54,030 nt of DNA, from contig JAUXTU010000005.1 of assembly GCA_030679145.1 (NCBI GenBank), forward strand, positions 1 to 54,030, written 5' to 3'. Positions 8,741 to 19,427 of this stretch are shown one piece after another; within the stretch, counting starts at the first letter, position 1, and every line of letters begins with the position of its first letter. Source of the DNA: Bacteroidota bacterium (GTDB lineage: Bacteria; Bacteroidota; Ignavibacteria; UBA10030; UBA8401). The notes under the pieces were generated by a model. The model saw only the letters and a list, made by a program, of their open reading frames with translations. It did not search any database and was not told where the DNA came from. The translations under genes were made by a program, and so were the position numbers.

Positions 8741-9622
8741 ATGAATAAAGAACCACAAGAACGAAAACGAATAAAAGAACTAGAAGTAATGGTAGCAGAC
8801 TCGATTGAAGAAGCGCATGATACCACAACACTAATTTTTTTCACCGGAAATGATCATTTAGATTACAAACCGGGTCATTTTCTTACAATTGACCCGCATC
8901 AGTTTGATGCTCTGGGTCGGTTTACGGCGTTCCTTGAAGATCTAAAAGGAAGGAAGGAACCTCCCCGTGCATATTCTATGAGTTCATCACCGCATGAAAA
9001 ATATTTAGCGATTACCATAAAAGAAGAGCGATACACATCCGGCGCAACTAAATATCCGCCATTATTATCACCATTGCTTGTAAAACGAACCTTTCGCGGC
9101 ATGCGTCTTACGGTTACCGGTTTTACCGGCCCATATACACTTCCCGATGATATTGAATCCCAAACGGATCATCTTGTTCATGTGTGTGCAGGATCTGGCA
9201 GCGTGCCAAACTACTCGATGCTGAAATTTGCGTTAGCGAATTACCCGAAACTTCGACACACATTTATCTATGCAAATAAAACGTGGGATGATATTATTTT
9301 TCGGGATGCGCTTGCCAATCTTGAAAAGCAGAATTCCGGTCGTCTTAGTGTTGTTCATTCGTTGACGCGTGAATCCGAAACGTTTCAGTATACACCGTCG
9401 GTACGGAAAGGAAGAATAACAGTGGAACTTATACGTGAATTAATTCCGGACACAAGCAGTGCACAGGTGTATGTTTGTGGACCGGCAGTTTCTGTCCATG
9501 ATAGAAATGCAGCAAAAGAAAAAGGCGTTCTGCCTCAGCCAAAATTCTTAGAAAGCGCATTGGCCAGTTTAAAAGAGCTTGGTATGTCAAAGGAGCAAAT
9601 TACGTACGAATCGTACGGTTGA
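8741..9622 (+). CDS. Ferredoxin-NADP reductase-type flavin oxidoreductase
   Basis: This 293-residue protein carries the FAD-binding motif RAYSMSSSPHE (RxYSxxS, about residues 75-85) in an N-terminal beta-barrel. A nucleotide-binding domain follows with VHVCAGSGSVPNYSML (about 147-162) and the VYVCGPAVSV motif near residue 245, as in ferredoxin reductases, phenol hydroxylase reductases and the BenC/HmpA family. It should pass electrons from NAD(P)H through FAD to an unseen acceptor. No C-terminal 2Fe-2S cysteine cluster is present, so it is a stand-alone reductase and needs a separate partner. It has a good GGAG ribosome site. A bidirectional terminator follows. Confidence 0.85.
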   Translation: MNKEPQERKRIKELEVMVADSIEEAHDTTTLIFFTGNDHLDYKPGHFLTIDPHQFDALGRFTAFLEDLKGRKEPPRAYSMSSSPHEKYLAITIKEERYTSGATKYPPLLSPLLVKRTFRGMRLTVTGFTGPYTLPDDIESQTDHLVHVCAGSGSVPNYSMLKFALANYPKLRHTFIYANKTWDDIIFRDALANLEKQNSGRLSVVHSLTRESETFQYTPSVRKGRITVELIRELIPDTSSAQVYVCGPAVSVHDRNAAKEKGVLPQPKFLESALASLKELGMSKEQITYESYG

Positions 9623-9674
9623 TGAAAGGATAATTTCTCAATAGCGGAAAATACTATAACAGATTAGTAATCGG

Positions 9675-9716
9675 AAAAAAAATCCCGTTCCAAAAATATC
9701 GGAACGGGATTTTTTA
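9675..9716. terminator. Bidirectional intrinsic terminator between convergent genes
   Basis: An 11-bp perfect stem (AATCCCGTTCC with GGAACGGGATT, 9-nt loop) is flanked by an A-run on the left and a T-run on the right. It can therefore end the rightward oxidoreductase unit and the leftward vWA operon, whose genes converge here. Confidence 0.9.
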
Positions 9717-9735
9717 CTTTGGATGATTACAGTTA

Positions 9736-12006
9736 TTACTTTACTATAATCATTTTTTTTGTTTGAACGAAACTTCTTGCATGTAAGGTGTAAAAATAAA
9801 CGCCGCTTGTCAACGAATGTGCGTTAAAGAGTAACGTATATGTTCCCGATTCTTTTTGTTCATCAACCAAACGAACGATCTCTTTTCCTGTAACATCATG
9901 AACAACCAGTGTTACGTGTTGCTTGAATGGAATTTCATATCGTATCGTGGTTGTGGGATTGAACGGGTTGGGATAATTGGAATACAGCACGATACTGGAT
10001 GGTAATTGCGATCCAAATGTAATAGTGATGGAATACAATTTCCCGGTTGAAGTTACGGCTTCAATTCGATACATAGTTTCATTGTCTGCAATGTCTCTAT
10101 CAATGAACGAACGAACCGTATTATTTACAACTGCGATCAATTCAAAATTGTCTGACCCCTTTTCCCGACGATAGATATTAAATTCTTTTACTAAAGAATT
10201 TTCCGAAATATTCCACCGTATTGTTGCTCCTTCTGAATTCAATTCAACAGAGGTTGATGTAAATTCAACTATTTCTACCGCGGCCGCCGATCCTCCCGGC
10301 GGAATAACTGGATTTGTTTTTTCCGCATTGTAGGAAGTATATTTGCACCGGATACCGTATCCCAAGCTCAATGCAATAACAGCTTTCTTTAATGAATCAT
10401 TTTCACCAAATACCGCAATGCGTCGTTCGATCTCATCAATCTTTTCTTTAGCCCAAAATGTTTCAGCAAACTTGTTCTTTATCGAATCGGACGGAAATGC
10501 TAATGGAATATCATAGAACACCGCTCCGCCGGGAGAAAATCCTGCGATAGAAAAGATACTGTTTCCCGGGTTCTTGTATCTGCCGGTAAAATACAATAAT
10601 GATCCTTTATACAACGACGATGCAATCGCGGGAAGGATGCTGTGCACATTTGTACCGATCTCATAATGAACATCTTTAAGTACAGGAAGGTTGATCTGAT
10701 CAAAGATACCAAGTACGCGATCTTTCAAAATCTCACTTTTTGAAATGAATGCAGGAATACCATAGTTTAGATAGGAGATCATTTCCAATCGTTGTCGTCC
10801 GGCAGTTGTCGCACCGGCAATCGTCATAATGGCTGCTTTCTTTGTATTGTATGTTCTGATCTGTTCAGGATTGGCAACCGCCTTTCCATCACTGAATAAA
10901 ACAATAATATTTTGGTTTGTGTCGGATGAAAACTGATCGATGGCATTCTGTATGGATGTCAACAATGCCGAACCGTACGAGAATGAAATTCCCGATAAAA
11001 ACTGAACAGCAGAATCCTTTGCCGTTTGTGTTGCCTTTACTAAGGAGGGCTTCCATTGTGTGACATAATAATCGAAAGTAATGATATTGAACGAATCTTC
11101 AGCGTTCAATTTTTTTACACACTCTCCGATTGCCGTTTTAGCCTCTTGAAGTGTCGCTCCGAACATATCAGATGAGCGGTCAACAATGAAGACGATATTT
11201 TTTTTGAAAACATCATTTCCATATCCTCCGCTGGGAGATTTCATGACCATGACAAAATGACCATCCATCGTATCATTGTCTACCGGATAAAATTCTGTGT
11301 TCAAAGAATCATGGGTGGAATTGTACGTGAAGAGAAAATCATTATTAAGATATGATTTTGATTTTTCCGCTGAGAGGCTCAGATGGTTCGGACCGTCTTG
11401 ATTTGATTGCGCCCCCATTGTTGGCTGTAGTGATGATGCGACAATCGGCTGCGAAGAGGAGACGTTGATATTCAATATAAATGTTTCAACAGGAAACAGA
11501 ACGAAATCCGATGTATTGAGCGGATAACGATACTCAGTAATTCCTTGATGGAAATTGCAGATGGAAATGTATTCAATCTGCACACGCTGAATTTCACCTG
11601 CGGGCACTCCCGGTATCATCATACGAATTGCATTCGGACCAAGATAGGCGTTCACTTGTGCATCAATTCCTCCTTCACCGGTGCCCGGATTTGTTGCCTG
11701 TTCTTTTACTTTGAGTACCGCTCGGTACATTGTATCACCTACCCAGAAATATAATCCCGTTGCTCGTGCATCCGGCGGGAGTGGGAATGAATAGACCACG
11801 TCGGTCGCTTTGTTCCATTCATTTACAAATTCCTGATATACGGTGGTTTGAGCGATCTGTCCTGTGATGACAACATCGATCTTGGTCATCCGATGGCGTA
11901 AAAAATCATTCGGATATGTTTTATCGCTCGGCCGCATCAATCCATCGGCAAATGAGATCGTTGAAATAAATGCGGCAAGAAGAAAAATATTCCATACTGT
12001 TTTCAT
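9736..12006 (-). CDS. Secreted VIT/vWA-domain protein with type IX sorting tail
   Basis: This 756-residue protein has a signal peptide (about 1-20). A VIT (inter-alpha-trypsin inhibitor) domain covers about residues 22-155 (VDVVITGQIAQTTVYQEF; WNKATDVVYSFPLPPDA). A von Willebrand A domain covers about 265-430 (NIVFIVDRSSDMFGATL). The C-terminus (about 670-756) is a sorting domain with YSNYPNPFNPTTTIRYEIP and SGVYFYTL, used by type IX secretion or related surface export. The first metal-site motif reads DRSSD instead of DxSxS, so divalent-metal binding may be weakened. A fibronectin-III-like segment (about 590-670) precedes the tail. It is the last gene of a leftward three-gene operon with gaps of about 20 nt, probably encoding surface adhesion or protein-binding factors. 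Confidence 0.9.
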   Translation of the reverse strand: MKTVWNIFLLAAFISTISFADGLMRPSDKTYPNDFLRHRMTKIDVVITGQIAQTTVYQEFVNEWNKATDVVYSFPLPPDARATGLYFWVGDTMYRAVLKVKEQATNPGTGEGGIDAQVNAYLGPNAIRMMIPGVPAGEIQRVQIEYISICNFHQGITEYRYPLNTSDFVLFPVETFILNINVSSSQPIVASSLQPTMGAQSNQDGPNHLSLSAEKSKSYLNNDFLFTYNSTHDSLNTEFYPVDNDTMDGHFVMVMKSPSGGYGNDVFKKNIVFIVDRSSDMFGATLQEAKTAIGECVKKLNAEDSFNIITFDYYVTQWKPSLVKATQTAKDSAVQFLSGISFSYGSALLTSIQNAIDQFSSDTNQNIIVLFSDGKAVANPEQIRTYNTKKAAIMTIAGATTAGRQRLEMISYLNYGIPAFISKSEILKDRVLGIFDQINLPVLKDVHYEIGTNVHSILPAIASSLYKGSLLYFTGRYKNPGNSIFSIAGFSPGGAVFYDIPLAFPSDSIKNKFAETFWAKEKIDEIERRIAVFGENDSLKKAVIALSLGYGIRCKYTSYNAEKTNPVIPPGGSAAAVEIVEFTSTSVELNSEGATIRWNISENSLVKEFNIYRREKGSDNFELIAVVNNTVRSFIDRDIADNETMYRIEAVTSTGKLYSITITFGSQLPSSIVLYSNYPNPFNPTTTIRYEIPFKQHVTLVVHDVTGKEIVRLVDEQKESGTYTLLFNAHSLTSGVYFYTLHARSFVQTKKMIIVK

Positions 12007-12027
12007 AATCGGTAGTCTTTCGTTCTC

Positions 12028-14367
12028 TTATTTCAGATAAATTACTTTGGCTGTTTCGGAATTGATCAGCATCCCGTTCGGAGCAACAACTTCCGCCCGT
12101 ACGAGATATACACCTGATGCTACAGCGTTCCCATTATTATCAGTTGCATCCCAAGTAATTGAAACAGGGCCTTCAGCAGCATTTACTTCGAACTGTCGTG
12201 TCTGTTTTCCCAAAATATTATAGATCGTGATTTTGGCAATTCCATTCGAAGGAACATGAACTTGAATTGTTGTTTGCGGATTGAACGGATTAGGATAACA
12301 CGCCAACGGCTCTTTCGTTAAACTCCTTAATGGATTTTGATATAACGTTGTTGCACTTCCGCCTAAACCTGCAAAATGTATCTCCAGTTTTACAGTGCGC
12401 TCTCCGGAGCCTGTGTTCGGTGAATTGTACGAGAGTAAAAATTTGCTCGTTGTTTTTATTCGAGAAATATCGAGTAAAATATCGCGGAAATTACCAAAGA
12501 TATTATAATAACTCCCGCCGGTTGGTTCAATGATAGGATTGTACCAGTCTGTTTGATATGCTTGTGGCCCAATGGCATTTACAGTGATATCATTTTGCAG
12601 TAAGGCATCAATCACCTGCGTCTTTGTTCGTGTAGTTACCGTGTTATTTTCGTGATAGGTAATGTCGGTGATCCAGATAATCACGCGATTTGCGTTGTTA
12701 CGGAACTGAAATTTAGTCGCCTGAAATAATGCTTCAAGAGAATTTTCGGGAGCATCACCTCCGCCATGCGCGTTCTGTAGTGCCACAAGATTTTTGAATG
12801 TTTGTGCGTCGTTAACGAAATCGTAGATGTTTTCCACTACATCAAGGAATGTTACCATGCCAAGACGAAAATCAACCCCCTGCTTTGTCAAACTATCTGT
12901 GAATTCAATGATATTGTTTTTTACCCCATCAATTGTTCCTCCCATGCTTCCGGTTACATCAAGGACAAAAATAAGATCGAGAGCATCGGCTCCGCCGCTG
13001 GTATCTTTTTGCAATGAGTAATTGTGAATTCGAGAATTGTTCTCATATAAGAAGATATTTTCCGGTTTCAAGAAAAATACCTTTTGTCCGTTAGAATTCC
13101 GTGTGACCTCAAAGATCGTAGATATCTTTGGTTTTGCTGAGACGATCAACGAGTCGATCGTGACTGTTAATCCGGTATCAGAAACTGGTGTTGAGGGAAT
13201 GAAAAGAGGGATTGTCAATGTATCAACTGCAACAGCATTGACTGATGTGATCAATTCAAGGTCAGTAACAATATCTTCATAGATCTCTTTCACCGAAAGA
13301 GGAAAATGAACATATCCAATTTGCTGTGCTGATACTGTTGTATCTTTCTGTGGCGCCGATACATTGATGTAATTATTGTTCGTCAATCGGACATTGACCG
13401 TTTTTCCTTGATCTGAATTGTTGATGATGGATGCTGTGGAAGAGAATTCGGAAGGACGCATAATTCCATCTTCCATTCCCAGAAATCGCGGAACATCCCA
13501 TCGTGTAAAGACCGATGAACCAAAATTCGGTTCAGTCAATATAAGCGAAAATGATTTTACCAGAGTATCATGCGATTGAACGGTGACCGGAGTCCAAAAC
13601 GATTTCACGACGACATCATACAATTTTCTGATTTTATCCGGTGCAAAGGAAGGGTTGTAGATATCGTCAGCATTCCAATTTTTAATTAATGTTGTTGGAA
13701 TGTTATCACTATAGTTTACCATTGCACGAATGCCGGATACATTTCCTTTTCGTTCAGAAAGAGTTACAAGCGAGGTTGAAAACGAAGTATCTTCTTTAAT
13801 GTGTTTATCATTAACGGTAACAACTGCGTCTCCGCGATTTCCGATTGCAGGGTCTATGATAAGACCCAACGACAGCGAGTGTGAAACGATATCGTTGTTG
13901 ATTAAACGCATAATGCATTTTATGCCTTCGCCATTGTTCATCAATTGAAATGTCGCTTCAAATGAAAATAATAGATGTGCCGAATTTTTTACTGTAACGG
14001 ATGAATCTCCGGTGAAAACGACTTTGGATGAATCACTTGGAAAAACCATATCTATCCGTTTCCATATTCCATCGACTGATATTAAAGGAAATGACGTTTT
14101 CGCATACGGATGACCAAAGAGGATGCTTGTGTTGTTATCTAACGTTGAAGAAGACTTTCCTGCAATTGTACCCCATGTGAAATAAAATCCCGGTAAGACG
14201 GTTACTTCAGAGATACTTTTTTTGATTTTCCATCCAAGAAAAGGGATACCGGACGATTTTGAGAATGAAGTATTGTTAATATCATATTTATTTTTAGGAT
14301 CACCGGCGAGAGAAAATGCGAATGTCGATGCCAGGAATATTATTATGAGAAATATTTTTGATTTCAT
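12028..14367 (-). CDS. Secreted vWA-domain protein with FlgD-like/type IX sorting tail
   Basis: This 779-residue protein has a signal peptide (about 1-21), then a long N-terminal part without a recognised domain, possibly beta-sandwich. A vWA domain covers about 460-650, with metal-site motif DVTGSMGG and downstream GGGDAPENSLEAL and WITDITYHEN, as in chloride-channel-accessory and hemicentin-like vWA domains. The C-terminus has CYPNPFNPQTTIQVHVP and a FlgD-type Ig strand (TWDATDNNGNAVASGVYLV). Unlike its two neighbours it has no VIT domain. It is the middle gene of the operon, separated by 20-21 nt on each side. The function is likely extracellular binding; the ligand is unknown. Confidence 0.88.
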   Translation of the reverse strand: MKSKIFLIIIFLASTFAFSLAGDPKNKYDINNTSFSKSSGIPFLGWKIKKSISEVTVLPGFYFTWGTIAGKSSSTLDNNTSILFGHPYAKTSFPLISVDGIWKRIDMVFPSDSSKVVFTGDSSVTVKNSAHLLFSFEATFQLMNNGEGIKCIMRLINNDIVSHSLSLGLIIDPAIGNRGDAVVTVNDKHIKEDTSFSTSLVTLSERKGNVSGIRAMVNYSDNIPTTLIKNWNADDIYNPSFAPDKIRKLYDVVVKSFWTPVTVQSHDTLVKSFSLILTEPNFGSSVFTRWDVPRFLGMEDGIMRPSEFSSTASIINNSDQGKTVNVRLTNNNYINVSAPQKDTTVSAQQIGYVHFPLSVKEIYEDIVTDLELITSVNAVAVDTLTIPLFIPSTPVSDTGLTVTIDSLIVSAKPKISTIFEVTRNSNGQKVFFLKPENIFLYENNSRIHNYSLQKDTSGGADALDLIFVLDVTGSMGGTIDGVKNNIIEFTDSLTKQGVDFRLGMVTFLDVVENIYDFVNDAQTFKNLVALQNAHGGGDAPENSLEALFQATKFQFRNNANRVIIWITDITYHENNTVTTRTKTQVIDALLQNDITVNAIGPQAYQTDWYNPIIEPTGGSYYNIFGNFRDILLDISRIKTTSKFLLSYNSPNTGSGERTVKLEIHFAGLGGSATTLYQNPLRSLTKEPLACYPNPFNPQTTIQVHVPSNGIAKITIYNILGKQTRQFEVNAAEGPVSITWDATDNNGNAVASGVYLVRAEVVAPNGMLINSETAKVIYLK

Positions 14368-14387
14368 TTTCGTAACTCCGTTGAGAA

Positions 14388-16490
14388 TTATTTTAACAGC
14401 ATCATAGTTTTTGCTTTTTGAACTTGTCCTGCCTGCAATCGGTACATGTAAACACCGGAAGGAACCGTATTTCCCGCATCATCTTTTCCATTCCACGTAA
14501 TTTCAAACATTCCCTTTGTTGATGACTGTGCAATTAGTGTGCGTACTTTTCTCCCAAGCATATCAAATATGGTAATCGAAACAAATGTTTGATTTTGCGG
14601 AATGAAATACCGTATGGTTGTCGTAGGATTAAATGGATTCGGGAAATTTTGTTCAAGAATATACTCTGTGGGAAGAGGATATTCTTCTTGAACTGATGTT
14701 GAACCGCCAGGGGGAGGGGGAGTCAATTGAGGTTCAACAACGAGAAATGCAGTGTATGGCGATAGAACGCTGAACTTAATACTCAATTCAACAACCTGAT
14801 CGACCAGTTCTTTCACTTCGCCGATCGATTCGATCAATGCAAGCAAGCTTTTTATTTTTTGAGCACCCCAATACCTGCCGATGGCAATGGTTGTCGTATC
14901 ATTTTTATTGAACGCAACTTGATTGCCGATAGAAAATTGTGTCCCGTCAACCATTCCCTGAAGTGAGATTGGAAACGATCCTACGGCGGAGAAACGTCCC
15001 GTAAGAGTCAATTGATCGCTTGCATACATCAATGGAAGCGGAGTCGGATGAACATCAAATGCATCGAACGTTCCAAAATTCATTGAAAGTTGTTTGAGAG
15101 GTGGCAATATGGTTTTACGGTACAACTCTTTGATCTTCACATAGATGCTGTCTTCGGTATAGATGCGTGTATAATCTGCGAAATTTTGTTTTGCAAGTTT
15201 TACCAGCATTGTATGATCAAGATCGTTTCCGATACCAACGGTATAGAGTGAAATGTTTTTACTGTTCCACCGTTGCACGCGAGCGACGATCGAATCAGTA
15301 TTTGTTTCACCCCAGCTCGGCTGTCCATCCGTCAGAAAGAGGATAGAGGTTCGAAGGGAATCTTTATATGCTTGTTCAAATGCTTTTTTCAATGCCGATT
15401 CAATGTTCGTCAGCCCGAGTGCTGATAGATTATTGATGAATAGTTTGGCGCTGTCACGTGTCGTTGATGTCATTGCAACAAGATTGGGTCTGAATTGCGC
15501 GACTCCGGTACTGAACACGACGATATTGAATTGATCTTTTTCGGTCAAAAGATCAACGAATGAGTTCAGAACATCTTTCAATTGCGAGATACGCAGTCCT
15601 TCCATGCTTGAAGAAATGTCTGCAACAAATGTTACCTGTCTCGGTTTTGTCGTATCGCCGACCAATGTATCGGGAGTGGTAGCCCAAAGTAAGAAATATG
15701 GTTTATCATTCGGCACTTTCGGATCGGAATACGTCAACGCCGTCATTGCAGGGATTGAAGCGGGGATCCCGGCCCGTACAAAAAAATCTTTTGAGAATGC
15801 AACATTCTCCACGCCGTAGACGACAGTATAATGCGAACTGTCAATCTTTGTTGTCTGTGCGGCAGTCGGAAATTGATCGACCGAGGTTTCAATTCCCGAG
15901 ATCGGGAGATGAGATCGGATATCAAATGTCATTGATACATTCTCAATCGGGGAGGAAGTATAATCATTCATGTCGAGCGGAAACGTATACTGAATGCTCC
16001 CTTTTGTATACACCATCGGTTGTGTGTAGACAATTTCAATTCGTCTGGTATTTTGTGGTTCGAACGGGAATATCTGAAGTTTGAATACATTATTCCCAAG
16101 TTGCTGAAGAATCGCAGGATCGGTCAGTTTTTGAACAATATCTTTATAGATGACAACAGCTTCTTCCTTTTTCTTTACTGTATAAGGAACTCTCTGACCG
16201 TTGATCCACAAATACAGTTCATTTACCTGTGCACCTTCCGGAAGTTTAAAAATATAGAATCCTTCTAAGCGGCTGTTATTATCATTTGCAAATATTTGAT
16301 CGACGTGTGTGACTGCAAGTTGATCTTGAATTGTAATGGAAGCGGTCAATGTTTTGATCCGAAGATTGAAGATCGGACTGTGTTCATTGTTGGGATATCT
16401 TGCGTAGACGCGTCCAATTGCAAATAAATTTTCGGAAAGAGAAAGAAATGTGAATAGGGATAGTAAATAGATGAGGGCTCGTTTTTTCAT
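14388..16490 (-). CDS. Secreted VIT/vWA-domain protein with FlgD-like/type IX sorting tail
   Basis: This 700-residue protein is the first gene of the three-gene secreted operon. It has a signal peptide (1-24) and a VIT domain at about 40-190 (LTASITIQDQLAVTHVDQIF; EGFYIFKLPEGAQVNELYLW). A vWA domain lies at about 285-450 with a canonical DISSSM metal site and LFLTDGQPSWGETNTDSI. The C-terminus carries NFPNPFNPTTTIRYFIP and the FlgD-Ig strand TWNGKDDAGNTVPSGVYMY. Inter-alpha-trypsin-inhibitor-like bacterial proteins of this layout are surface exposed. Compared with the last gene of the operon, its intact metal motif makes it the more likely ligand binder. A GGAGGC ribosome site precedes the start. 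Confidence 0.9.
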   Translation of the reverse strand: MKKRALIYLLSLFTFLSLSENLFAIGRVYARYPNNEHSPIFNLRIKTLTASITIQDQLAVTHVDQIFANDNNSRLEGFYIFKLPEGAQVNELYLWINGQRVPYTVKKKEEAVVIYKDIVQKLTDPAILQQLGNNVFKLQIFPFEPQNTRRIEIVYTQPMVYTKGSIQYTFPLDMNDYTSSPIENVSMTFDIRSHLPISGIETSVDQFPTAAQTTKIDSSHYTVVYGVENVAFSKDFFVRAGIPASIPAMTALTYSDPKVPNDKPYFLLWATTPDTLVGDTTKPRQVTFVADISSSMEGLRISQLKDVLNSFVDLLTEKDQFNIVVFSTGVAQFRPNLVAMTSTTRDSAKLFINNLSALGLTNIESALKKAFEQAYKDSLRTSILFLTDGQPSWGETNTDSIVARVQRWNSKNISLYTVGIGNDLDHTMLVKLAKQNFADYTRIYTEDSIYVKIKELYRKTILPPLKQLSMNFGTFDAFDVHPTPLPLMYASDQLTLTGRFSAVGSFPISLQGMVDGTQFSIGNQVAFNKNDTTTIAIGRYWGAQKIKSLLALIESIGEVKELVDQVVELSIKFSVLSPYTAFLVVEPQLTPPPPGGSTSVQEEYPLPTEYILEQNFPNPFNPTTTIRYFIPQNQTFVSITIFDMLGRKVRTLIAQSSTKGMFEITWNGKDDAGNTVPSGVYMYRLQAGQVQKAKTMMLLK

Positions 16491-16636
16491 GGCGCCTCCT
16501 TCATAAAGAGATGAAAAAATTAAGGAAGAATTTTTTTATTGCACTTGTATGCTACGGTTTTTTTCCAACAACAGCAATATGAAAAGGTTGGACAAATTGT
16601 TGTCGAAAAACAAAAGAAGACAAGATTGTATGAAAT

Positions 16637-16668
16637 AAAAAACCCAATCAATAATGATTGGGTTTTTT
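16637..16668. terminator. Intrinsic terminator for clpC
   Basis: A 14-bp perfect stem (arms meeting at AACCCAATCA and TGATTGGGTT, 4-nt loop) has A-runs and T-runs on its outer sides. It lies just downstream of the leftward clpC gene and upstream of the leftward secreted operon, so it mainly ends clpC transcription and insulates the operon. Confidence 0.9.
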
Positions 16669-16689
16669 ATTTTTGGTATTTGTTAATCT

Positions 16690-19200
16690 TTACGCAACGT
16701 CTTCCTGTTTCATTTCTTCGGGAGCTTCGCCGCTCTCATCGGGCTGATTACCTGAAGTGAAGACAAGTTCATCTTTTTTCTTGTTCAGTTTTACCTTAAT
16801 AAGACTTCCTTCGCTGAAGGTACCTTTCAAGATTTCTTCCGCAACAGGATCTTCTACGTATTTTTGCAATGCGCGCCGTAACGGCCGTGCACCGTACAAT
16901 TGATCGTATCCTTTTTCTGCAAGGAATTCTTTCGCCGGTTTGCTCAGCTCGATGGAGATGTTCATCGTGCTCATGCGTTTGAACAATTCCTTCACTTGAA
17001 GATCAATGATCTTGGTGATGTCTTCCTTGTTCAATTGATGGAAGACGATCGTATCATCGATTCGATTCAGGAATTCAGGATTGAAGACACGCTTGACTGC
17101 TTCGTCGATCGTATTTTTCATGTGTTTGTATTTATCACCGACCGCTTCTTCACCGAAGCCAAATCCTTTCGACACTTTGATATCACGAGCACCAATATTC
17201 GATGTCATGATCAGGATCGTATTCTTAAAATCGACTTTTCGTCCGAGGGAATCGGTCAATTGTCCGTCATCAAGAACTTGAAGAAGAATGTTGAACACAT
17301 CAGGATGTGCTTTTTCAATTTCATCCAACAGTACAACGGAATACGGTTTACGCCGGACTTTCTCTGTCAGTTGTCCCCCTTCTTCATATCCGACATAACC
17401 CGGAGGTGCGCCAACAAGACGTGACACGGAGAATTTCTCCATATATTCGCTCATATCAACCCGGATCAATGCTTCGTCTGAGTCGAACAGATATCGCGCT
17501 AGCACTTTTGCGAGTTCTGTCTTTCCAACACCAGTTGGGCCAAGGAAAATGAATGAACCAATTGGGCGTCTCGGATCTTTCAATCCTGCACGGGTCCGTC
17601 GGATCGCTTTTGTCAATTTCTGGATCGCCTCGTCCTGACCGATGATGATTGAGGTCAGCGCAGAATCCATCTTCAACAATTTTTGAGTCTCGGATTCAGC
17701 AATCTTGTTGACAGGGATTCCGGTCATCATTGCCACAACATCAGACATATGATCTTCGGTGACTTCAAAAACCATCGATTGGGATTTCAATTCCCATTCG
17801 CGCTTTGCAATCTCAAGATCGCTAAGCAGTTTCTTTTCGAGATCGCGCAAGCGCGCAGCTTCTTCAAAGTTTTGATTCTTTACAACACTGTTCTTCGAAA
17901 GTTTTATCTTTTCAATCTCTTCTTCGAGCGTCAAAATTTCCTGCGGAACAACGATGTTGGATAAGTGAACGCGTGCGCCCGCTTCATCCAGAACGTCGAT
18001 CGCTTTATCCGGTAAATTTCTCTCAGTAATATATCGATCACTCAGTTTTACTGCAGAGACGATCGCTTTATCAGTGTATCGAACGCCGTGATGCTGTTCG
18101 TATTTATCTTTAATGTTGCTCAAGATCTGAATCGTATCGTCAACACTCGCAGGATCGATCATGATCTTTTGGAATCGGCGATCGAGTGCGCCGTCCTTTT
18201 CGATGAATTGTCTGTATTCATCCAATGTTGTTGCGCCGATACACTGCAATTCACCGCGGGAGAGTGCGGGCTTGAACATATTGGAAGCATCCAACGAACC
18301 GGAAGCTCCGCCGGCGCCGACGATCGTGTGAAGTTCATCGATGAACAGAATGACATCTTTCGCTTTTTCCAATTCATTCATCACCGCTTTCATCCGTTCT
18401 TCAAACTGTCCGCGGTATTTTGTTCCTGCAACCAACGCAGCAAGATCGAGCGTGACCACACGTTTATCGTGAAGAACGCGGGAGACCTTTTTGTTGATGA
18501 TGCGAAGAGCAAGACCTTCTGCGATTGCCGTCTTACCGACACCCGGCTCACCGATCAGCACGGGATTATTTTTTTTCCTTCGGGAAAGAACCTGAGCAAC
18601 ACGTTCAATTTCTTTTTCACGTCCGACAACGGGATCAAGTTTTCCTTCGCCGGCAAGTTTGGTAAGATCTCTTCCAAAATTATCGAGTACCGGAGTTTTA
18701 GATTTTTCCTGTTTCTTTTCCTGAGTCTGTGCCTGTCCTCCCGGTGCGGGCGGATTGGAAGGTTTACCGCTGATAATATTATCAAGCTCTGCGCGGACTT
18801 TATCGTAATGCACTTCGAACTGATGCATGATCTGCGCGGCGATATTATCGTCGTCGCGAAGGAGTGATAATAATAGATGTTCCGTTCCGATCACATCGGA
18901 TTTATATAATTTTGCTTCGAGATAGGTGATCTTTAAAACTTTTTCCGCCTGTTTGGTCAGCGGAATATTTCCAATGGTCAATGTTCCGCCCGATGTACGG
19001 ACAGTGTCTTCAACAGCTTTTTTTAACTTATAAAGATCGCACCCAAGATTGCGGAGAATCTTAACGGCAATCCCTTCACCTTCACGAATGATACCGAGCA
19101 ATAAATGTTCCGTTCCGATATAATCGTGACCAAGGCGAAGCGCTTCTTCACGACTTAACCGAATAACATCTTGAACACGATTCGAAAAATTACCTTCCAT
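16690..19200 (-). CDS. clpC: Clp protease ATP-binding subunit ClpC
   Basis: This 836-residue Hsp100 unfoldase feeds substrates to ClpP and, with adaptors, handles damaged proteins. Two Clp-N repeats cover residues 1-145 ([34 protein letters not shown]). The first AAA+ ring has Walker [14 protein letters not shown] (about 217) and Walker [19 protein letters not shown]/coiled-coil insertion ([17 protein letters not shown], about 430-455) marks it as ClpC rather than ClpA or ClpB. The second AAA+ ring has [15 protein letters not shown] (about 550) and [14 protein letters not shown]. No ctsR or mcsA/B genes are nearby. Length and order match the family. It is followed by a strong terminator, and a 227-bp gap separates it from tRNA-Asn. 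Confidence 0.97.
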   Translation of the reverse strand: MEGNFSNRVQDVIRLSREEALRLGHDYIGTEHLLLGIIREGEGIAVKILRNLGCDLYKLKKAVEDTVRTSGGTLTIGNIPLTKQAEKVLKITYLEAKLYKSDVIGTEHLLLSLLRDDDNIAAQIMHQFEVHYDKVRAELDNIISGKPSNPPAPGGQAQTQEKKQEKSKTPVLDNFGRDLTKLAGEGKLDPVVGREKEIERVAQVLSRRKKNNPVLIGEPGVGKTAIAEGLALRIINKKVSRVLHDKRVVTLDLAALVAGTKYRGQFEERMKAVMNELEKAKDVILFIDELHTIVGAGGASGSLDASNMFKPALSRGELQCIGATTLDEYRQFIEKDGALDRRFQKIMIDPASVDDTIQILSNIKDKYEQHHGVRYTDKAIVSAVKLSDRYITERNLPDKAIDVLDEAGARVHLSNIVVPQEILTLEEEIEKIKLSKNSVVKNQNFEEAARLRDLEKKLLSDLEIAKREWELKSQSMVFEVTEDHMSDVVAMMTGIPVNKIAESETQKLLKMDSALTSIIIGQDEAIQKLTKAIRRTRAGLKDPRRPIGSFIFLGPTGVGKTELAKVLARYLFDSDEALIRVDMSEYMEKFSVSRLVGAPPGYVGYEEGGQLTEKVRRKPYSVVLLDEIEKAHPDVFNILLQVLDDGQLTDSLGRKVDFKNTILIMTSNIGARDIKVSKGFGFGEEAVGDKYKHMKNTIDEAVKRVFNPEFLNRIDDTIVFHQLNKEDITKIIDLQVKELFKRMSTMNISIELSKPAKEFLAEKGYDQLYGARPLRRALQKYVEDPVAEEILKGTFSEGSLIKVKLNKKKDELVFTSGNQPDESGEAPEEMKQEDVA

Positions 19201-19359
19201 TGAGAAATTCCTTTAGTTAAAAAAAATGTCTGATTACTATAACAGACGAATTGATCGGTGTGTTTCTTTTAAATGAAATATACTTAAATGGTGAAGTGCA
19301 GTCAAGCAGACGGAAAAATAGGGTAATCTTAAAATAGTGCGTAGAATATGAAGATTTCG

Positions 19360-19388
19360 TTGACTTTTTACGATAGGTTGATTATATT
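19360..19388 (+). promoter_or_regulatory. Promoter of tRNA-Asn
   Basis: TTGACT at 19360-19365 and TATATT at 19383-19388 are separated by exactly 17 nt. The -10 region also reads TATATTTG, which fits the TAnnTTTG form known for Bacteroidota. Transcription would start about 30 nt before the mature tRNA end. Confidence 0.7.
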
Positions 19389-19427
19389 TGTAAGCCAAAC
19401 CTTAAACAACGTAAAAATTGTTTTGAT

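Noticed and set aside
15253-16084. Several antisense frames of 70-128 codons over the VIT/vWA gene
   Set aside because: They lie wholly within a well-supported gene, have no ribosome sites and no family resemblance.
18088-18867. A 259-codon open frame antisense to clpC
   Set aside because: It is opposite to strongly conserved ClpC motifs, and its protein is Phe/Cys-rich as expected for a complementary-strand shadow.
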